The notes beneath the pieces were generated by a model. It was not told where the DNA came from, ran no database searches, and saw nothing but the letters and a program-made list of their open reading frames with translations. Positions 26,749-35,696 of a stretch of 64,000 bases of DNA are shown here, piece by piece. Each line of letters opens with the position of its first letter. Position 1 is the first letter of the stretch. The DNA comes from DAOUJI01 sp965237875 (GTDB lineage Bacteria; Chloroflexota; Dehalococcoidia; Lucifugimonadales; JAGWBF01). The stretch covers positions 372,001 to 436,000 of the forward strand of contig CBDEGP010000001.1 of the NCBI GenBank assembly GCA_965237875.1, given 5' to 3'. The translations under genes were made by a program, and so were the position numbers.

Positions 26749-27132
26749 ATGGGTAGGGTCTACGACTCGATAGAGGTGAACGACGTTTCCATCCGTGCCT
26801 TGTTCGATTCAGCGTCACGACGGAGTTACATCACCCGCCCGGCTGCGACGAGCGCCGGGTTGGAGATAATGGCGCTAAAGTCTCCCTTTCAAGTCGGTCT
26901 GGGAGGACAGAGACGCTCTCTAGGGGAATATTGTCATATAGAGGGCAAGCTGGGAGGCTTTGACATAAACTTCGTCACATGCCTGGTTGATTCTTTGGGG
27001 GTTGACGAACGGGGAAGCGCCATCGACGCCTTGTTCGGGGCCGCCGATATGCGGCTGTGGAGCATCGGCCTGGACTTGGACAACGAGACCCTGGACATGT
27101 CCCATTTCACCAGGGACTTCATCGAGCTATAG
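26749..27132 (+). CDS. Retropepsin-like aspartic protease family protein
   Basis: 127 residues. RALFDSASRRSYIT fits the D-[ST]-[GA] active-site loop of clan AA aspartic proteases, and LFGAADMRLW in the second half fits the hydrophobic flap-like end. Start ATG 26,749 follows AGGAGG. Such small single-domain proteins act as dimers. The Gly of the DTG/DSG triad is Ala here, which some bacterial members share. No signal peptide or membrane segment is seen. Confidence 0.6.
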   Translation: MGRVYDSIEVNDVSIRALFDSASRRSYITRPAATSAGLEIMALKSPFQVGLGGQRRSLGEYCHIEGKLGGFDINFVTCLVDSLGVDERGSAIDALFGAADMRLWSIGLDLDNETLDMSHFTRDFIEL

Positions 27133-27187
27133 GGTTCCTTATCCCATAGGCTATTCTCAGCAGACGTAGAGGGGCTGGCGAGGATTT

Positions 27188-28426
27188 ATGCGCATCGTTC
27201 ACTTCTCTGACCTGCACATAGGCGTGGAGAACCACGGCCGGATTGACCCTGTCTCGGGGCTTTCCACCCGGCTGCTGGACTTCCTCTCGGCGCTGGATGA
27301 ACTGGTGGAGTACAGCCTCGCCAACGACGTGGACCTGGTCATCCTGGCCGGAGACGCCTATAAGGGCCGAGACCCCTCCCAGACCCATCAGAGGGAGCTT
27401 GCCCGCCGTCTGGCAAAGCTGTCGGCGGCCGGGATTGGCGTCTTCCTTCTAGTAGGAAACCACGACCTCCCCGCAGCCCTGGGCAGAGCCACGGCGGTGG
27501 ACATTTTCAACACGCTCCAGGTGTCCCACGTACAGGTCGGAGATGACTTGACCACGTACACCATGCCCACCAGGAAGGGGCCGGTGCAGATAATCGGGGT
27601 CCCCTGGCCCAAGCGAAGCAGGCTGCTAAGCAGGGAGGAGTCCCGCAACCTGTCCCTGGACCAGCTGAGAGAGCGGCTGGAAGAGCTATGCACGTCTGGG
27701 ATCGAACGTGAAGTCCAAAAGCTCGACTCGGACATCCCCGCCGTATTGTCGGCCCACGTCACCATCAACGGTTCCACCGTGGGTTCTGAACGCTCCATGA
27801 TGCTTGGCAATGACCATGCCCTGTTCCCGTCGGCTGTGCACAAGCCGTCGCTGGACTACGTAGCCCTGGGCCATATCCACAAACACCAAATTCTCCGGCA
27901 TGACCCGATGGTCGTCTATTCCGGCAGCCTCCAACGGGTCGACTTCAGCGAGGAGAAGGACACCAAGGGGTTCTGCGTCATAGACCTCGATCCCTCAGCC
28001 CCGCAAGGAAAGCGAGTCACCGACTTCCGCTTCCAACAGGTGGACGCCAGACCCTTTGTAACCGTAGAGGCGCGGGTCAACCCCGGCGACCTGAACCCCA
28101 CGCAGACTGTCATCAACGCCATCCAAAGACATAAAATCTCAGGCTCCATCCTGCGGGTGCGGATAACGACGCCGTCGGAGTTGGAGGTCCACCTTAACGA
28201 ATCGGACATCCGCCAGGCGCTCAGCCCGGCCCACTACGTAACGGCGATTTCCCACGAAGTGGACCAGCCCCGGCGCACTCGCATCCCGGTGGGAGCGGCT
28301 GAGGGCCTGTCCCCGATGGACGCCTTGAAGATGTACCTGGAGTCCAGGGGGATGGACGACGAACGCCGGACAACGCTGCTGACATACGCAGGGGAGCTGA
28401 TTACGGCGGAGGAAAACGCTGAATAG
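27188..28426 (+). CDS. sbcD: SbcD/Mre11-like DNA double-strand-break exonuclease subunit
   Basis: 412 residues. Metallophosphoesterase motifs are all present: DLHIG, GDAYKG, VGNHDLP, AHVTING, ALGHIHKHQ. The partner ATPase SbcC is not adjacent in this window. It cleaves DNA hairpins and blocked ends during repair. Cap domain residues about 290-370 precede a short linker tail. Confidence 0.88.
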   Translation: MRIVHFSDLHIGVENHGRIDPVSGLSTRLLDFLSALDELVEYSLANDVDLVILAGDAYKGRDPSQTHQRELARRLAKLSAAGIGVFLLVGNHDLPAALGRATAVDIFNTLQVSHVQVGDDLTTYTMPTRKGPVQIIGVPWPKRSRLLSREESRNLSLDQLRERLEELCTSGIEREVQKLDSDIPAVLSAHVTINGSTVGSERSMMLGNDHALFPSAVHKPSLDYVALGHIHKHQILRHDPMVVYSGSLQRVDFSEEKDTKGFCVIDLDPSAPQGKRVTDFRFQQVDARPFVTVEARVNPGDLNPTQTVINAIQRHKISGSILRVRITTPSELEVHLNESDIRQALSPAHYVTAISHEVDQPRRTRIPVGAAEGLSPMDALKMYLESRGMDDERRTTLLTYAGELITAEENAE

Positions 28427-28471
28427 GGGCAGCCCGCCCCTCGGTCAACGGGGCCCTGTTTAACGTCCCAT

Positions 28472-29437
28472 TTAGCGCAGGTTCCCCAGGATTTGGTTGG
28501 CGCCTTCGACCAAGCTCCTCACGACGTCGCCAGCCGGCATTATCTCGGAGACCAGGCCGACGCCCGCTCCACAGTAGGCTATGCTGCCGTCGAGGTCTCC
28601 GTCCAGGATGGCGGCTCGGACTCTGGCAGGGCCCAGCTCGGCGTCCCACTGTTCCGCCGACGAGGAGTCGGCGTTTCCGGCGTCCCCGGTTTTCACCCTC
28701 AGCGCCGTGCCGGTGCGCAGCAACCGCGTGGGCCTATGGTACCGTCCGGCGATGACAGTGCCAGTGTCAATGGCGCCCAGCAGCGCTTCCTTGTGTTTGG
28801 GGTGGGCAATGCATTCTCTGGTGGCAACGAACCTTGTGCCAAGCTGTACGCCGTGGGCGCCCCAGGCAAGGGCGGCGACGTAGCCCCTGGCGTCCATTAT
28901 GCCGCCTGAGACAATGACCGGCACGGATACGGCGTCGGCGACCTGGGGCGCCAGGACCGAATTGGGAAGCTCGTCGGGGCCTCGCAGCCCGCCGCCCTCG
29001 TAGCCTTCGGCTATCATGATGTCAACGCCCTGGGCTTCGGCGCCCCGAGCGTGGCGCACCGTCGAAACCACGTGGATGACGCTCACCTGGTTGTTTTTCA
29101 ACATTCCGGTGAAAAGCGCCGGACTTCCGCTGTAGGTGACGGCGATGCGCATTCCTTCTTCAATCGCAGCCTCCATCAGCTCTGCCGTGAGGGGGTTTGC
29201 CAGATAGAAACATACGCCGAAAGGGTGGTTGGTCAACGTTTTCAACCTGCGCATGTTCTCCCGCAGGTTGGTTAGAAGATTCCCGTCGACGGCCATTCCA
29301 GCCGAGGGGTGAAGAATTCCCAGACCCCCGGCGTTTGACACAGCCGCCACCAACTCGGGGTTGGACACCCAAGGCATTCCCGCTTGGAGAATGGCGTGCT
29401 CAATGCCCAAGCTCCTGCTGACGCGCGGGTCCCTCAT
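28472..29437 (-). CDS. Nitronate monooxygenase / 2-nitropropane dioxygenase family flavoenzyme
   Basis: 321 residues, TIM barrel with FMN. PILQAGM-like start (AILQAGMPWVSNPELVAAVS), AEGYEGGGLRG (binding-loop variant of the usual EAGGH), VPVIVSGGIMDARG and GVQLGTRFVATRE (phosphate-binding site). The usual catalytic His of the EAGGH motif is replaced in the loop, so the substrate may differ from nitronates; related FabK-type enoyl reductases share the fold. Faces the sbcD gene tail to tail. Confidence 0.8.
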   Translation of the reverse strand: MRDPRVSRSLGIEHAILQAGMPWVSNPELVAAVSNAGGLGILHPSAGMAVDGNLLTNLRENMRRLKTLTNHPFGVCFYLANPLTAELMEAAIEEGMRIAVTYSGSPALFTGMLKNNQVSVIHVVSTVRHARGAEAQGVDIMIAEGYEGGGLRGPDELPNSVLAPQVADAVSVPVIVSGGIMDARGYVAALAWGAHGVQLGTRFVATRECIAHPKHKEALLGAIDTGTVIAGRYHRPTRLLRTGTALRVKTGDAGNADSSSAEQWDAELGPARVRAAILDGDLDGSIAYCGAGVGLVSEIMPAGDVVRSLVEGANQILGNLR

Positions 29438-29577
29438 CTACATCTCCGTTAAGCACAGTCTGGGAATCGCGGGGATTTTATGGGCATTTGGAACTAACTG
29501 TCAACCGAAATTATTGACATTCAACCCGTCCCAAGACCGCATCCAGGGTCTTCCGATTGTCAGATGCCTTGTTTGCC

Positions 29578-29630
29578 CCGTTCGTGGTGAGCCAGTCGAA
29601 CCACCCTTCTGACAAGCTCAGGGCGAACGG
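29578..29630. repeat. REP-like inverted repeat
   Basis: CCGTTCG (29,578-29,584) and CGAACGG (29,624-29,630) flank a stretch with GTCGAACCACCC and GACAAGCTCAGGG, the form of a widespread intergenic repeat in related genomes. Only one copy is in this window. Confidence 0.5.
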
Positions 29631-29732
29631 AATACTAAGGAGGAACCTGAGACAATCGAAAGGCCCAAGACCCATCTCGTTGACTGGCCCCCTACGCCAA
29701 CGTAGAATTCCGGTGTCCGGGCTCCTGCACCC

Positions 29733-30215
29733 ATGAGTTTCACCGAAGTCCTCATTCTGGCCATACGTTGGATTCACGCCATCGCAGCAGTTGCTTGGGT
29801 CGGCGGAGGGCTCTTCTATTTAATCGTGCTCCGGCCCAACCTTTCAAAGCCGGACGGTGCAATAGGAGACCGAAGGCGCATCGGGGAACAGTTTCGAGGT
29901 CTGGTCAACACCGCCATAGCCGTGCTCCTGGTGACCGGGGTCATTCTGACGCTCAACCGGCTCACATCCAACAGTGTAGGACCCGCTTACGTGGCAGTCC
30001 TGGTTGTAAAGATCGTGATGTCCCTCTACATGTTCTACCTCGTCAGATTCCTCAGGTCCAAGAGCTATCCCGAAGACCCGGAACCGGAGACCCGAGGTCT
30101 GCGGAGAATCACTTCGGCGTTCAGTGGAGCGACGGCGGTCACGGCGCTGGGCATAGCGGTATTCCTGCTTGCCGACGTCCTGCGCGCGCTGGTGGAGATA
30201 AGCCTTGACGCTTGA
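29733..30215 (+). CDS. CopD-like four-helix membrane protein
   Basis: 160 residues with four hydrophobic segments. RWIHAIAAVAWVGGGLFYLI is the typical first helix of the copper-resistance D / DUF4149-like group. It is followed by LVNTAIAVLLVTGVIL, VGPAYVAVLVVKIVMS and the last helix ATAVTALGIAVFLLADVL. The His-rich metal sites of genuine CopD are not all seen, so the substrate is uncertain. First gene of a plus-strand run with the Trm112-like gene 61 bp further on. Confidence 0.75.
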   Translation: MSFTEVLILAIRWIHAIAAVAWVGGGLFYLIVLRPNLSKPDGAIGDRRRIGEQFRGLVNTAIAVLLVTGVILTLNRLTSNSVGPAYVAVLVVKIVMSLYMFYLVRFLRSKSYPEDPEPETRGLRRITSAFSGATAVTALGIAVFLLADVLRALVEISLDA

Positions 30216-30276
30216 AGACCCGGGCGGCCTGCCGGTCGCCGTGCTCTACGGTCGCTGTGTTCTAAAGGAGCTGTAA

Positions 30277-30462
30277 ATGAAAAGAGACTTGGTGGACATC
30301 CTGGCGTGTCCCCTATGCAAGAGTCCTCTGGACTTGAGGGTCGAAGCTGAGGACGCCGACGAGGTGCTTAGCGGGACTCTCCATTGCCAGGCCTGCGACG
30401 AAAGCTACCCTATAGAAGACTCCATACCTAACCTGTTGCCGCCCGGCCTGCGGGGAGCATGA
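30277..30462 (+). CDS. Trm112-like zinc-binding protein
   Basis: 61 residues. Two Cys pairs (CPLC, CQAC) form a zinc knuckle; LVDILACPLCKSPL and YPIEDSIPNLLPP are family hallmarks. In other organisms Trm112 proteins activate methyltransferases; bacterial partners are less clear. AAAGGAG precedes the start at 30,277. Confidence 0.9.
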   Translation: MKRDLVDILACPLCKSPLDLRVEAEDADEVLSGTLHCQACDESYPIEDSIPNLLPPGLRGA

Positions 30463-30464
30463 CA

Positions 30465-30481
30465 ACTTAATAAAAACTTAA
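30465..30481 (+). promoter_or_regulatory. Direct repeat ACTTAA with 11-bp period before htrA
   Basis: ACTTAA at 30,465-30,470 and 30,476-30,481, one helix turn apart, is the format bound by OmpR/PhoB-family regulators. A TTACAATCCCTATTAT stretch follows and could be part of the promoter. Confidence 0.4.
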
Positions 30482-30554
30482 GAATCGCCTCTTACAATCC
30501 CTATTATCAGGGAGCGATCGACCGCTCCGATTGCCTGATTGTAGGAGGTCGAAC

Positions 30555-31757
30555 ATGCCACATCTGGCCAGGAGTCTCAGCATCGGCATGACGGCCGCCG
30601 CCGTCGCAGCGATGTTGGCGGTGGCCTACTTCTGGGTCGGTCCGGGCTCAAGCTCCTTCTTCGGCAGCCCAGTCGCGGCGGCGTTGTTCGATGAGGAAGA
30701 GATAACCGCCATATATGAGAGCGTCAGCCCGGCGGTCGTGGAAATCAGCACGGGGCGGAGCGGAGGCTCAGGCTTCCTCATCGACTCACAGGGGTATATC
30801 GTCACCAACGACCACGTCGTAGAGGATGAAGACACCGTGACCGTCACCTTCCCCAACGGTTCATCCTCCGAGGCCGACGTCATTGGGCGCCTTCCCGGAA
30901 ATGACTTGGCGCTCCTGAAGGTGGAAGCCTCAACTGCGGCTGGTATAACTCCGGTCACCCTTGGGGACTCAAGCGCCCTCAAACCGGGCCAATTGGCCAT
31001 AGCCATCGGCGCCCCATACGGACTTGCGGGCACAGTCACCGTGGGAGTGGTGAGCCAGGTCAACAGGGACATGCCCAGCCACGTCGGGCGCCTGGTCTCC
31101 GGAGTGATACAGACCGATGCGGTCGTCAACCCAGGCAACTCCGGAGGACCCCTTCTGGACTCCAACGGGGCGGTCATAGGCGTCACGACGGCTATCCGGA
31201 CGACCGGGCTTCAGCCCTCGTTCGGAGGAATCGGGTTCGCAGTGCCCATCAACTTCTTGAAGGACAACCTGGACGCCCTGAAAGAGGGCGGGGTGATACG
31301 GCCGCCCTGGTTGGGAATACGGGCCGCAGACCTCACTCCCGAACTGGTGGAAGACCTGGACCTGCCCGTGGACAGCGGAGTATACGTGATTGGGGTCGAA
31401 CCGGACAGCCCGGCCGAGGACGCGGGCATCATGGGTTCGGGCCTTTGGGGAGACCGCCCGAGCCGAGGCGGGGACATCATCACGGCGGTGAACGGAGTTT
31501 CGGTGGACAGCGTGACGGGACTGATTGCACGGCTGGACTCCTACAGACCGGGCGACGAGGCGCCTCTCACAGTAGTCCGCGACGGAGCTTCCAGAACGGT
31601 TACGGTGACCCTGGGTGAGTGGCCGGAGCAGATGCGCGAGCCTACTACCCGCGGGGGCTTCTCCCCGGACTTCGGGGAGTTGTTCCCCGATTGCTCCGAG
31701 CTGGACCTGCCTCCCTCGCTTCAGGAGTGGTTCTGCCGCCGGCTGCCCTCCGACTAA
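30555..31757 (+). CDS. HtrA/Deg-type serine protease with PDZ domain
   Basis: 400 residues. N-terminal membrane anchor or signal (about 8-28), trypsin-like core with the triad in TNDHVVED (His), GNDLALLKVE (Asp) and NPGNSGGPLLD (Ser), and one PDZ domain from about 260 (PPWLGIRAADLTPELV, GGDIITAVNGVSVDS). Acts in the cell envelope as a quality-control protease, usually induced by stress. AGGAGG 30,543-30,548 sets ATG 30,555. The tail is rich in acidic and aromatic residues and has one Cys pair. Confidence 0.93.
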   Translation: MPHLARSLSIGMTAAAVAAMLAVAYFWVGPGSSSFFGSPVAAALFDEEEITAIYESVSPAVVEISTGRSGGSGFLIDSQGYIVTNDHVVEDEDTVTVTFPNGSSSEADVIGRLPGNDLALLKVEASTAAGITPVTLGDSSALKPGQLAIAIGAPYGLAGTVTVGVVSQVNRDMPSHVGRLVSGVIQTDAVVNPGNSGGPLLDSNGAVIGVTTAIRTTGLQPSFGGIGFAVPINFLKDNLDALKEGGVIRPPWLGIRAADLTPELVEDLDLPVDSGVYVIGVEPDSPAEDAGIMGSGLWGDRPSRGGDIITAVNGVSVDSVTGLIARLDSYRPGDEAPLTVVRDGASRTVTVTLGEWPEQMREPTTRGGFSPDFGELFPDCSELDLPPSLQEWFCRRLPSD

Positions 31758-31792
31758 AACCGCCGGGGCGAAGCGGCCCGGCGTCTCAACCC

Positions 31793-31835
31793 AAGCTCTC
31801 GCGGCCACCCCTCCTGGCCGCGGGAGCTTCTCTTT
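31793..31835 (+). terminator. Rho-independent terminator after htrA
   Basis: 15-bp arms AAGCTCTCGCGGCCA/TGGCCGCGGGAGCTT (one G-T wobble), 7-nt loop, then CTCTTT. It begins 36 bp after the stop. Confidence 0.85.
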
Positions 31836-31906
31836 GGATACGTCATTGGTTCCCCCCTCATCCCAACCTTCTCCCGCCAGGGGCGAAGGGGCAAATGTGA
31901 ACAGGC

Positions 31907-33474
31907 CCTAGCAGCCCGTCCGAGAAACACGGTTGGCGAGTGTTTGGGGGTATGATGGGCCCAGTCCAGTAGCGGGGAGTCGTTGATGAGCAAAACCTAC
32001 CTTCCCTACGAACCCGACCAGCAGTTGCTGTTGCCAGCGGCGTTGCAGGAGTGGCTGCCTGACGACCATCTGGCCTACTTCATATCCGACGTGGTGGACC
32101 AGTTGGACATGTCGGAGGTCACCGCTCGCTACGAGCGGGAACGGCGTGGCGGGCCGCCGTATCATCCACGGATGATGGTCAAGGTGTTGCTCTACGGCTA
32201 CTGCGTGGGGGTGGCGTCCTCACGCCGCATCGCCCAGCGTCTCCACGAGGACATCGCCTTCAGGGTGTTGGCGGCGAACAACACACCGGACTTCCGGACC
32301 ATCTCCGACTTTCGCAAGGATCATGTGGATGCGCTGTCGGGCCTGTTCGTACAGGTACTGGCGTTGTGCCAGCAGGCGGGTCTGGTGAAGCTGGGGCACG
32401 TGGCGCTGGACGGCACGAAGGTCAAGGCCAACGCATCGAAGCATAAGGCGATGAGTTACCAACGGATGAAGGAGAAGGCAGCGCAGTTGGCGGCGGAGGT
32501 CGCGGAGTTGTTGCGACAGGCCCAGGCAGCGGATGATGAGGAAGACCGGCGGTACGGCAAAGACAAGCGTGGAGATGAGTTGCCGCAGGAGTTGGCCTTT
32601 CGAGAGGGTCGGTTGGAGAAGATACGGGAAGCCATGGCGGCGCTGGAAGCCGAGGCGCAGGCGGCTGGCGAACAGGCCGAGGCCGAAGGTGGTAATCACC
32701 CGGGGGCGCCCGACGACAAGGCCCAGCGTAACTTCACCGATACCGAGTCGCGCATCATGCCCGCACCTGGAGGAAAGGACTTCCTGCAAGCGTACAACTG
32801 TCAGGCGGTGGTGGACAGCGCTCACCAGGTGATCGTGGCGGCGCGGGCGACCAACCAGACTTCGGATAAGCAACAGGCTGCGGCGATGATGGAGGAGACC
32901 ATCGACAACGTCGGTGCAGTCCCCAGGGAAGTATCCGCCGATGCTGGCTATTACTCGGCAAAGGCAGTCGACGAGTTCTATGCTCTGGGCGTGGACCCGT
33001 TCGTCGCGCCGGAGCAGACCCGCCACGGGCGGGTTGTGCCACCCGCGCCCCGAGGTCGCATACCCAGCCATCTGTCTCCCAGGGACCGGATGCGACGTAA
33101 GTTACAGACCAAGCGGGGTCGGCAGCGCTGCGCTTTGCGGATGCAAACTGTGGAGCCGGTATTCGGCCAGATCAAGCAGGGTCGGGGATTCCGGCAGTTC
33201 CTGCTGCGGGGACTGGAGAAGGTGAACGGCGAATGGTCGCTGATCTGCACCGGCCACAACCTGCTCAAACTGTTCCGCTTTGGGGTCAATCTGCACAGGA
33301 AAGCACGGGGCGATGGGCCAGCCCAACGCATCAGGAACTTTGCCGAGGTAGTGAGCACGGCGCTATTCGCAAAGCTATCTGGGGGCCGGCCGGGGCAACC
33401 GGCAAAATTAGTTGTCGCGATCCATTGTCGCTGACCTGCAAGCACCGTTAGATAATCCTCGGACGGGCTGCTAG
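31907..33474 (+). mobile_element. IS1182-type insertion sequence, intact, with CTAG target duplication
   Basis: Terminal inverted repeats GCAGCCCGTCCGAG at 31,911 and the reverse complement ending at 33,470 enclose 1,560 bp with one transposase gene. CTAG flanks both sides (31,907-31,910 on the left as ctag from 31,908 minus the shared base, and 33,471-33,474 on the right), fitting a 4-bp palindromic target duplication. The right CTAG holds the stop codon of tenA. Confidence 0.85.
31986..33434 (+). CDS. IS1182-family DDE transposase
   Basis: 482 residues. Starts YLPYEPDQQLLLPAALQEWL, typical of the family, then the DUF772-like HTH part (PPYHPRMMVKVLLYGY). DDE core: LDGTKVKANAS (first Asp), VSADAGYYS (second Asp), and QTVEPVFGQIKQGRGFRQF (Glu). 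A long charged insert (about 150-250) is usual in this family. The frame is whole, so the element may be active. Confidence 0.93.
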   Translation: MSKTYLPYEPDQQLLLPAALQEWLPDDHLAYFISDVVDQLDMSEVTARYERERRGGPPYHPRMMVKVLLYGYCVGVASSRRIAQRLHEDIAFRVLAANNTPDFRTISDFRKDHVDALSGLFVQVLALCQQAGLVKLGHVALDGTKVKANASKHKAMSYQRMKEKAAQLAAEVAELLRQAQAADDEEDRRYGKDKRGDELPQELAFREGRLEKIREAMAALEAEAQAAGEQAEAEGGNHPGAPDDKAQRNFTDTESRIMPAPGGKDFLQAYNCQAVVDSAHQVIVAARATNQTSDKQQAAAMMEETIDNVGAVPREVSADAGYYSAKAVDEFYALGVDPFVAPEQTRHGRVVPPAPRGRIPSHLSPRDRMRRKLQTKRGRQRCALRMQTVEPVFGQIKQGRGFRQFLLRGLEKVNGEWSLICTGHNLLKLFRFGVNLHRKARGDGPAQRIRNFAEVVSTALFAKLSGGRPGQPAKLVVAIHCR

Positions 33475-34139
33475 AGGGGCCACTGTTCCATATTGTAGGC
33501 CATGTCCCAGAAAAGGCGCTCGTAGCGGAGGCTGGTGACATAGGCGGCCTCCATCTTCCGTACGTCCTCCTCCGTGGAACGGGCGGCCAGCTCGTCGGCG
33601 AAGCTGCGGGCCCAGTCCGCCAGGGCCTTGTACTCGGGCGACGAATACATTGCTATCCACTCGGCGTAGAGCGGAGCGTGCTCAGGCGGTCCTTGCCGCG
33701 ACAGCCGGTCCCCTATCTCCCAGTACCCCCACTGGCAAGGAAGGAGCGACGCGGCCAGCTCCTGGTAGGTCCCTTGATGGGCTACGCTCAGCAGGAAGCT
33801 GGTGTAGGAGACGGTGGTGGGCGCCGCTTCGGTGGCCTCCAGGTCCTCGCGGGTTACTCCGAACTTGGCGCAGTAGCTCCGGTGCAGCTCCATCTCCGTG
33901 TTCAGGGTCTCGTGGAGAAGCCGGGCGAACCATGATTGCGCTTCCAGGTCATGGGCCCTCGATGAAGCCAGGGCCAAGACGCGGCTGTAGTCTATCAGGT
34001 ATAGATAGTCCTGACGGACGTAGAACTTGAACTTCTCCACGTCCAGCGTACCGTCCCCGACGCCTGTTACGAAAGGGTGCGACAGAATGGCCTGGCGTAT
34101 GGCGAAAGTCTTTGTCTCAACCGCATCGGCAAAGGCCAC
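33471..34139 (-). CDS. tenA: TenA-type thiaminase II / aminopyrimidine aminohydrolase
   Basis: 222 residues from GTG 34,139, which follows GGGAGG. Salvages the pyrimidine part of thiamin by hydrolysing aminopyrimidines. HPFVTGVGDGTLDVEKFKFY, QDYLYLIDYSRVLA, LLPCQWGYWEIGD (catalytic Cys context) and the C-terminal E-x3-F-W-D-M-A are family marks. No other thiamin genes are adjacent. The stop TAG lies in the CTAG copied by the insertion sequence, so the reading frame was not changed by the insertion. Confidence 0.92.
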   Translation of the reverse strand: MAFADAVETKTFAIRQAILSHPFVTGVGDGTLDVEKFKFYVRQDYLYLIDYSRVLALASSRAHDLEAQSWFARLLHETLNTEMELHRSYCAKFGVTREDLEATEAAPTTVSYTSFLLSVAHQGTYQELAASLLPCQWGYWEIGDRLSRQGPPEHAPLYAEWIAMYSSPEYKALADWARSFADELAARSTEEDVRKMEAAYVTSLRYERLFWDMAYNMEQWPL

Positions 34140-34245
34140 GGAAACCTCCCGTTTTTCTAAAACGTTGCAAGAAGTATACCAACGGCAAAGGGCGGGCGTT
34201 TGAAGCCCTGGACGCCAGGCATTAGAATGGGGGCAGGAACCGGAC

Positions 34246-35691
34246 ATGCCACTCGATGCAAGTACACTTAAAAAGCTCGGAGCCATAGTGGGCAGGGACC
34301 ACGTCATCCACCACCCGGAAGACCTGCTTGTCTATGAGTACGACGGCTCCATCGACCGCGCAATGCCCAACGTGGTGGTGTTTCCGGCGTCCACCGACGA
34401 GGTGAGCCGGGTGGTTTCCCTGGCGCGGGGTGAGCAGGTCCCCGTGGTGTGCCGCGGTTCAGGCACGGGGTTGAGCGGCGGGGCCATCGCCTCCATGGGA
34501 GGCGTCCAGATTGCCATGACCCGCATGACCCGCATCCTGGAGATCAACACCACCGACCGCATCGCCATAGTTGAGCCCGGAATCACTAATCTTGAATTGG
34601 ACACCCAGGCGCGCAAGCTGGGCTTCCGCTACGCTCCAGACCCCTCCAGCCAACGCGCGTGCAGCATCGGGGGCAACGTCGCCGAGAACGCCGGAGGGCC
34701 CCACTGCCTGGCCTACGGCGTGACCACCAACCACGTGGTCGGCATGGAGGTCGTTCTGGACGACGGCTCGACGGTGTGGCTGGGCAGCGAGACAGCCGAC
34801 GTGCCCGGCTACGACCTTCGAGGCGTATTCGTGGGCTCGGAGGGGACTTTCGGGATCGCAACGAAGATAGCCGTGCGGCTCCTCCCCGTTCCGGAATCTG
34901 TGAAAACGCTGCTGGGGGTTTTTCCAGACATCGGCTCCGCCACCGCCACAGTTTCCGCGGTCATAGGCCGGGGCATCGTGCCCGCCGCCATGGAGATAAT
35001 CGATTCGGTGTGCATCGGGGCCATACTGAAGGTGAACAAGGGAGTCTTTCCCGAGGACGCCGGAGCCGTGCTGCTTGTCGAGTTGGAAGGCCTCGAGGAA
35101 AGCGTGGACGATCTGGGCTCCGAAGTGGCGGCGTCCATGTATGACGGCGGGGCGGACGAGGTGCGCATAGCCACCGATGCGTCCGAGCGGGAACGCCTCT
35201 GGTCAGCCAGGAAAGGGGCTTTTGGAGCGTTGGGGTCCATTGCCCCCAACTACTACCTCGTGGACGGCGTGGCGCCCCGGACAAGGCTGACTGAAGCCCT
35301 GAGGCGGATTGCCGAGATTGCCGAACGGTACGGGCTTGTCGTGGCCAATGTGTTCCACGCCGGGGACGGCAATCTCCACCCGTGCATAGCCTTCGACGAA
35401 CGGGAACCCGGAGCCGTGGAACGGGTGATCGCCGCGGGTGAAGCCATGCTGCGGGTGTGCGTCGAGATGGGAGGCTCACTGACGGGCGAGCACGGCGTGG
35501 GGCTGGAGAAGAAGGCCTATATGCCCATGGTCTTCAGCAACGAGGACATGTCGGCCATGATGAAGGTACGGGACGCCTTCTGCCCGTCGGGGCTATTCAA
35601 TCCCGGCAAGATATTCCCCGGCGGCCCCGAATATGCCCACGACATGCAGCGGGCCGCCATCTCCACCGCAGGTCCGGGGTCCTACATATAG
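34246..35691 (+). CDS. glcD: Glycolate oxidase subunit GlcD (FAD-binding)
   Basis: 481 residues. FAD-PCMH domain with VVCRGSGTGLSGGA and PSSQRACSIGGNVAENAGG; C-terminal FAD-linked oxidase domain with ANVFHAGDGNLHP and TGEHGVGLEKK. Oxidises glycolate (or a D-2-hydroxy acid such as lactate) to the keto acid, passing electrons to GlcE and GlcF. First gene of a tight operon; next start is 5 bp downstream. Confidence 0.92.
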   Translation: MPLDASTLKKLGAIVGRDHVIHHPEDLLVYEYDGSIDRAMPNVVVFPASTDEVSRVVSLARGEQVPVVCRGSGTGLSGGAIASMGGVQIAMTRMTRILEINTTDRIAIVEPGITNLELDTQARKLGFRYAPDPSSQRACSIGGNVAENAGGPHCLAYGVTTNHVVGMEVVLDDGSTVWLGSETADVPGYDLRGVFVGSEGTFGIATKIAVRLLPVPESVKTLLGVFPDIGSATATVSAVIGRGIVPAAMEIIDSVCIGAILKVNKGVFPEDAGAVLLVELEGLEESVDDLGSEVAASMYDGGADEVRIATDASERERLWSARKGAFGALGSIAPNYYLVDGVAPRTRLTEALRRIAEIAERYGLVVANVFHAGDGNLHPCIAFDEREPGAVERVIAAGEAMLRVCVEMGGSLTGEHGVGLEKKAYMPMVFSNEDMSAMMKVRDAFCPSGLFNPGKIFPGGPEYAHDMQRAAISTAGPGSYI

Positions 35692-35696
35692 CGGCC

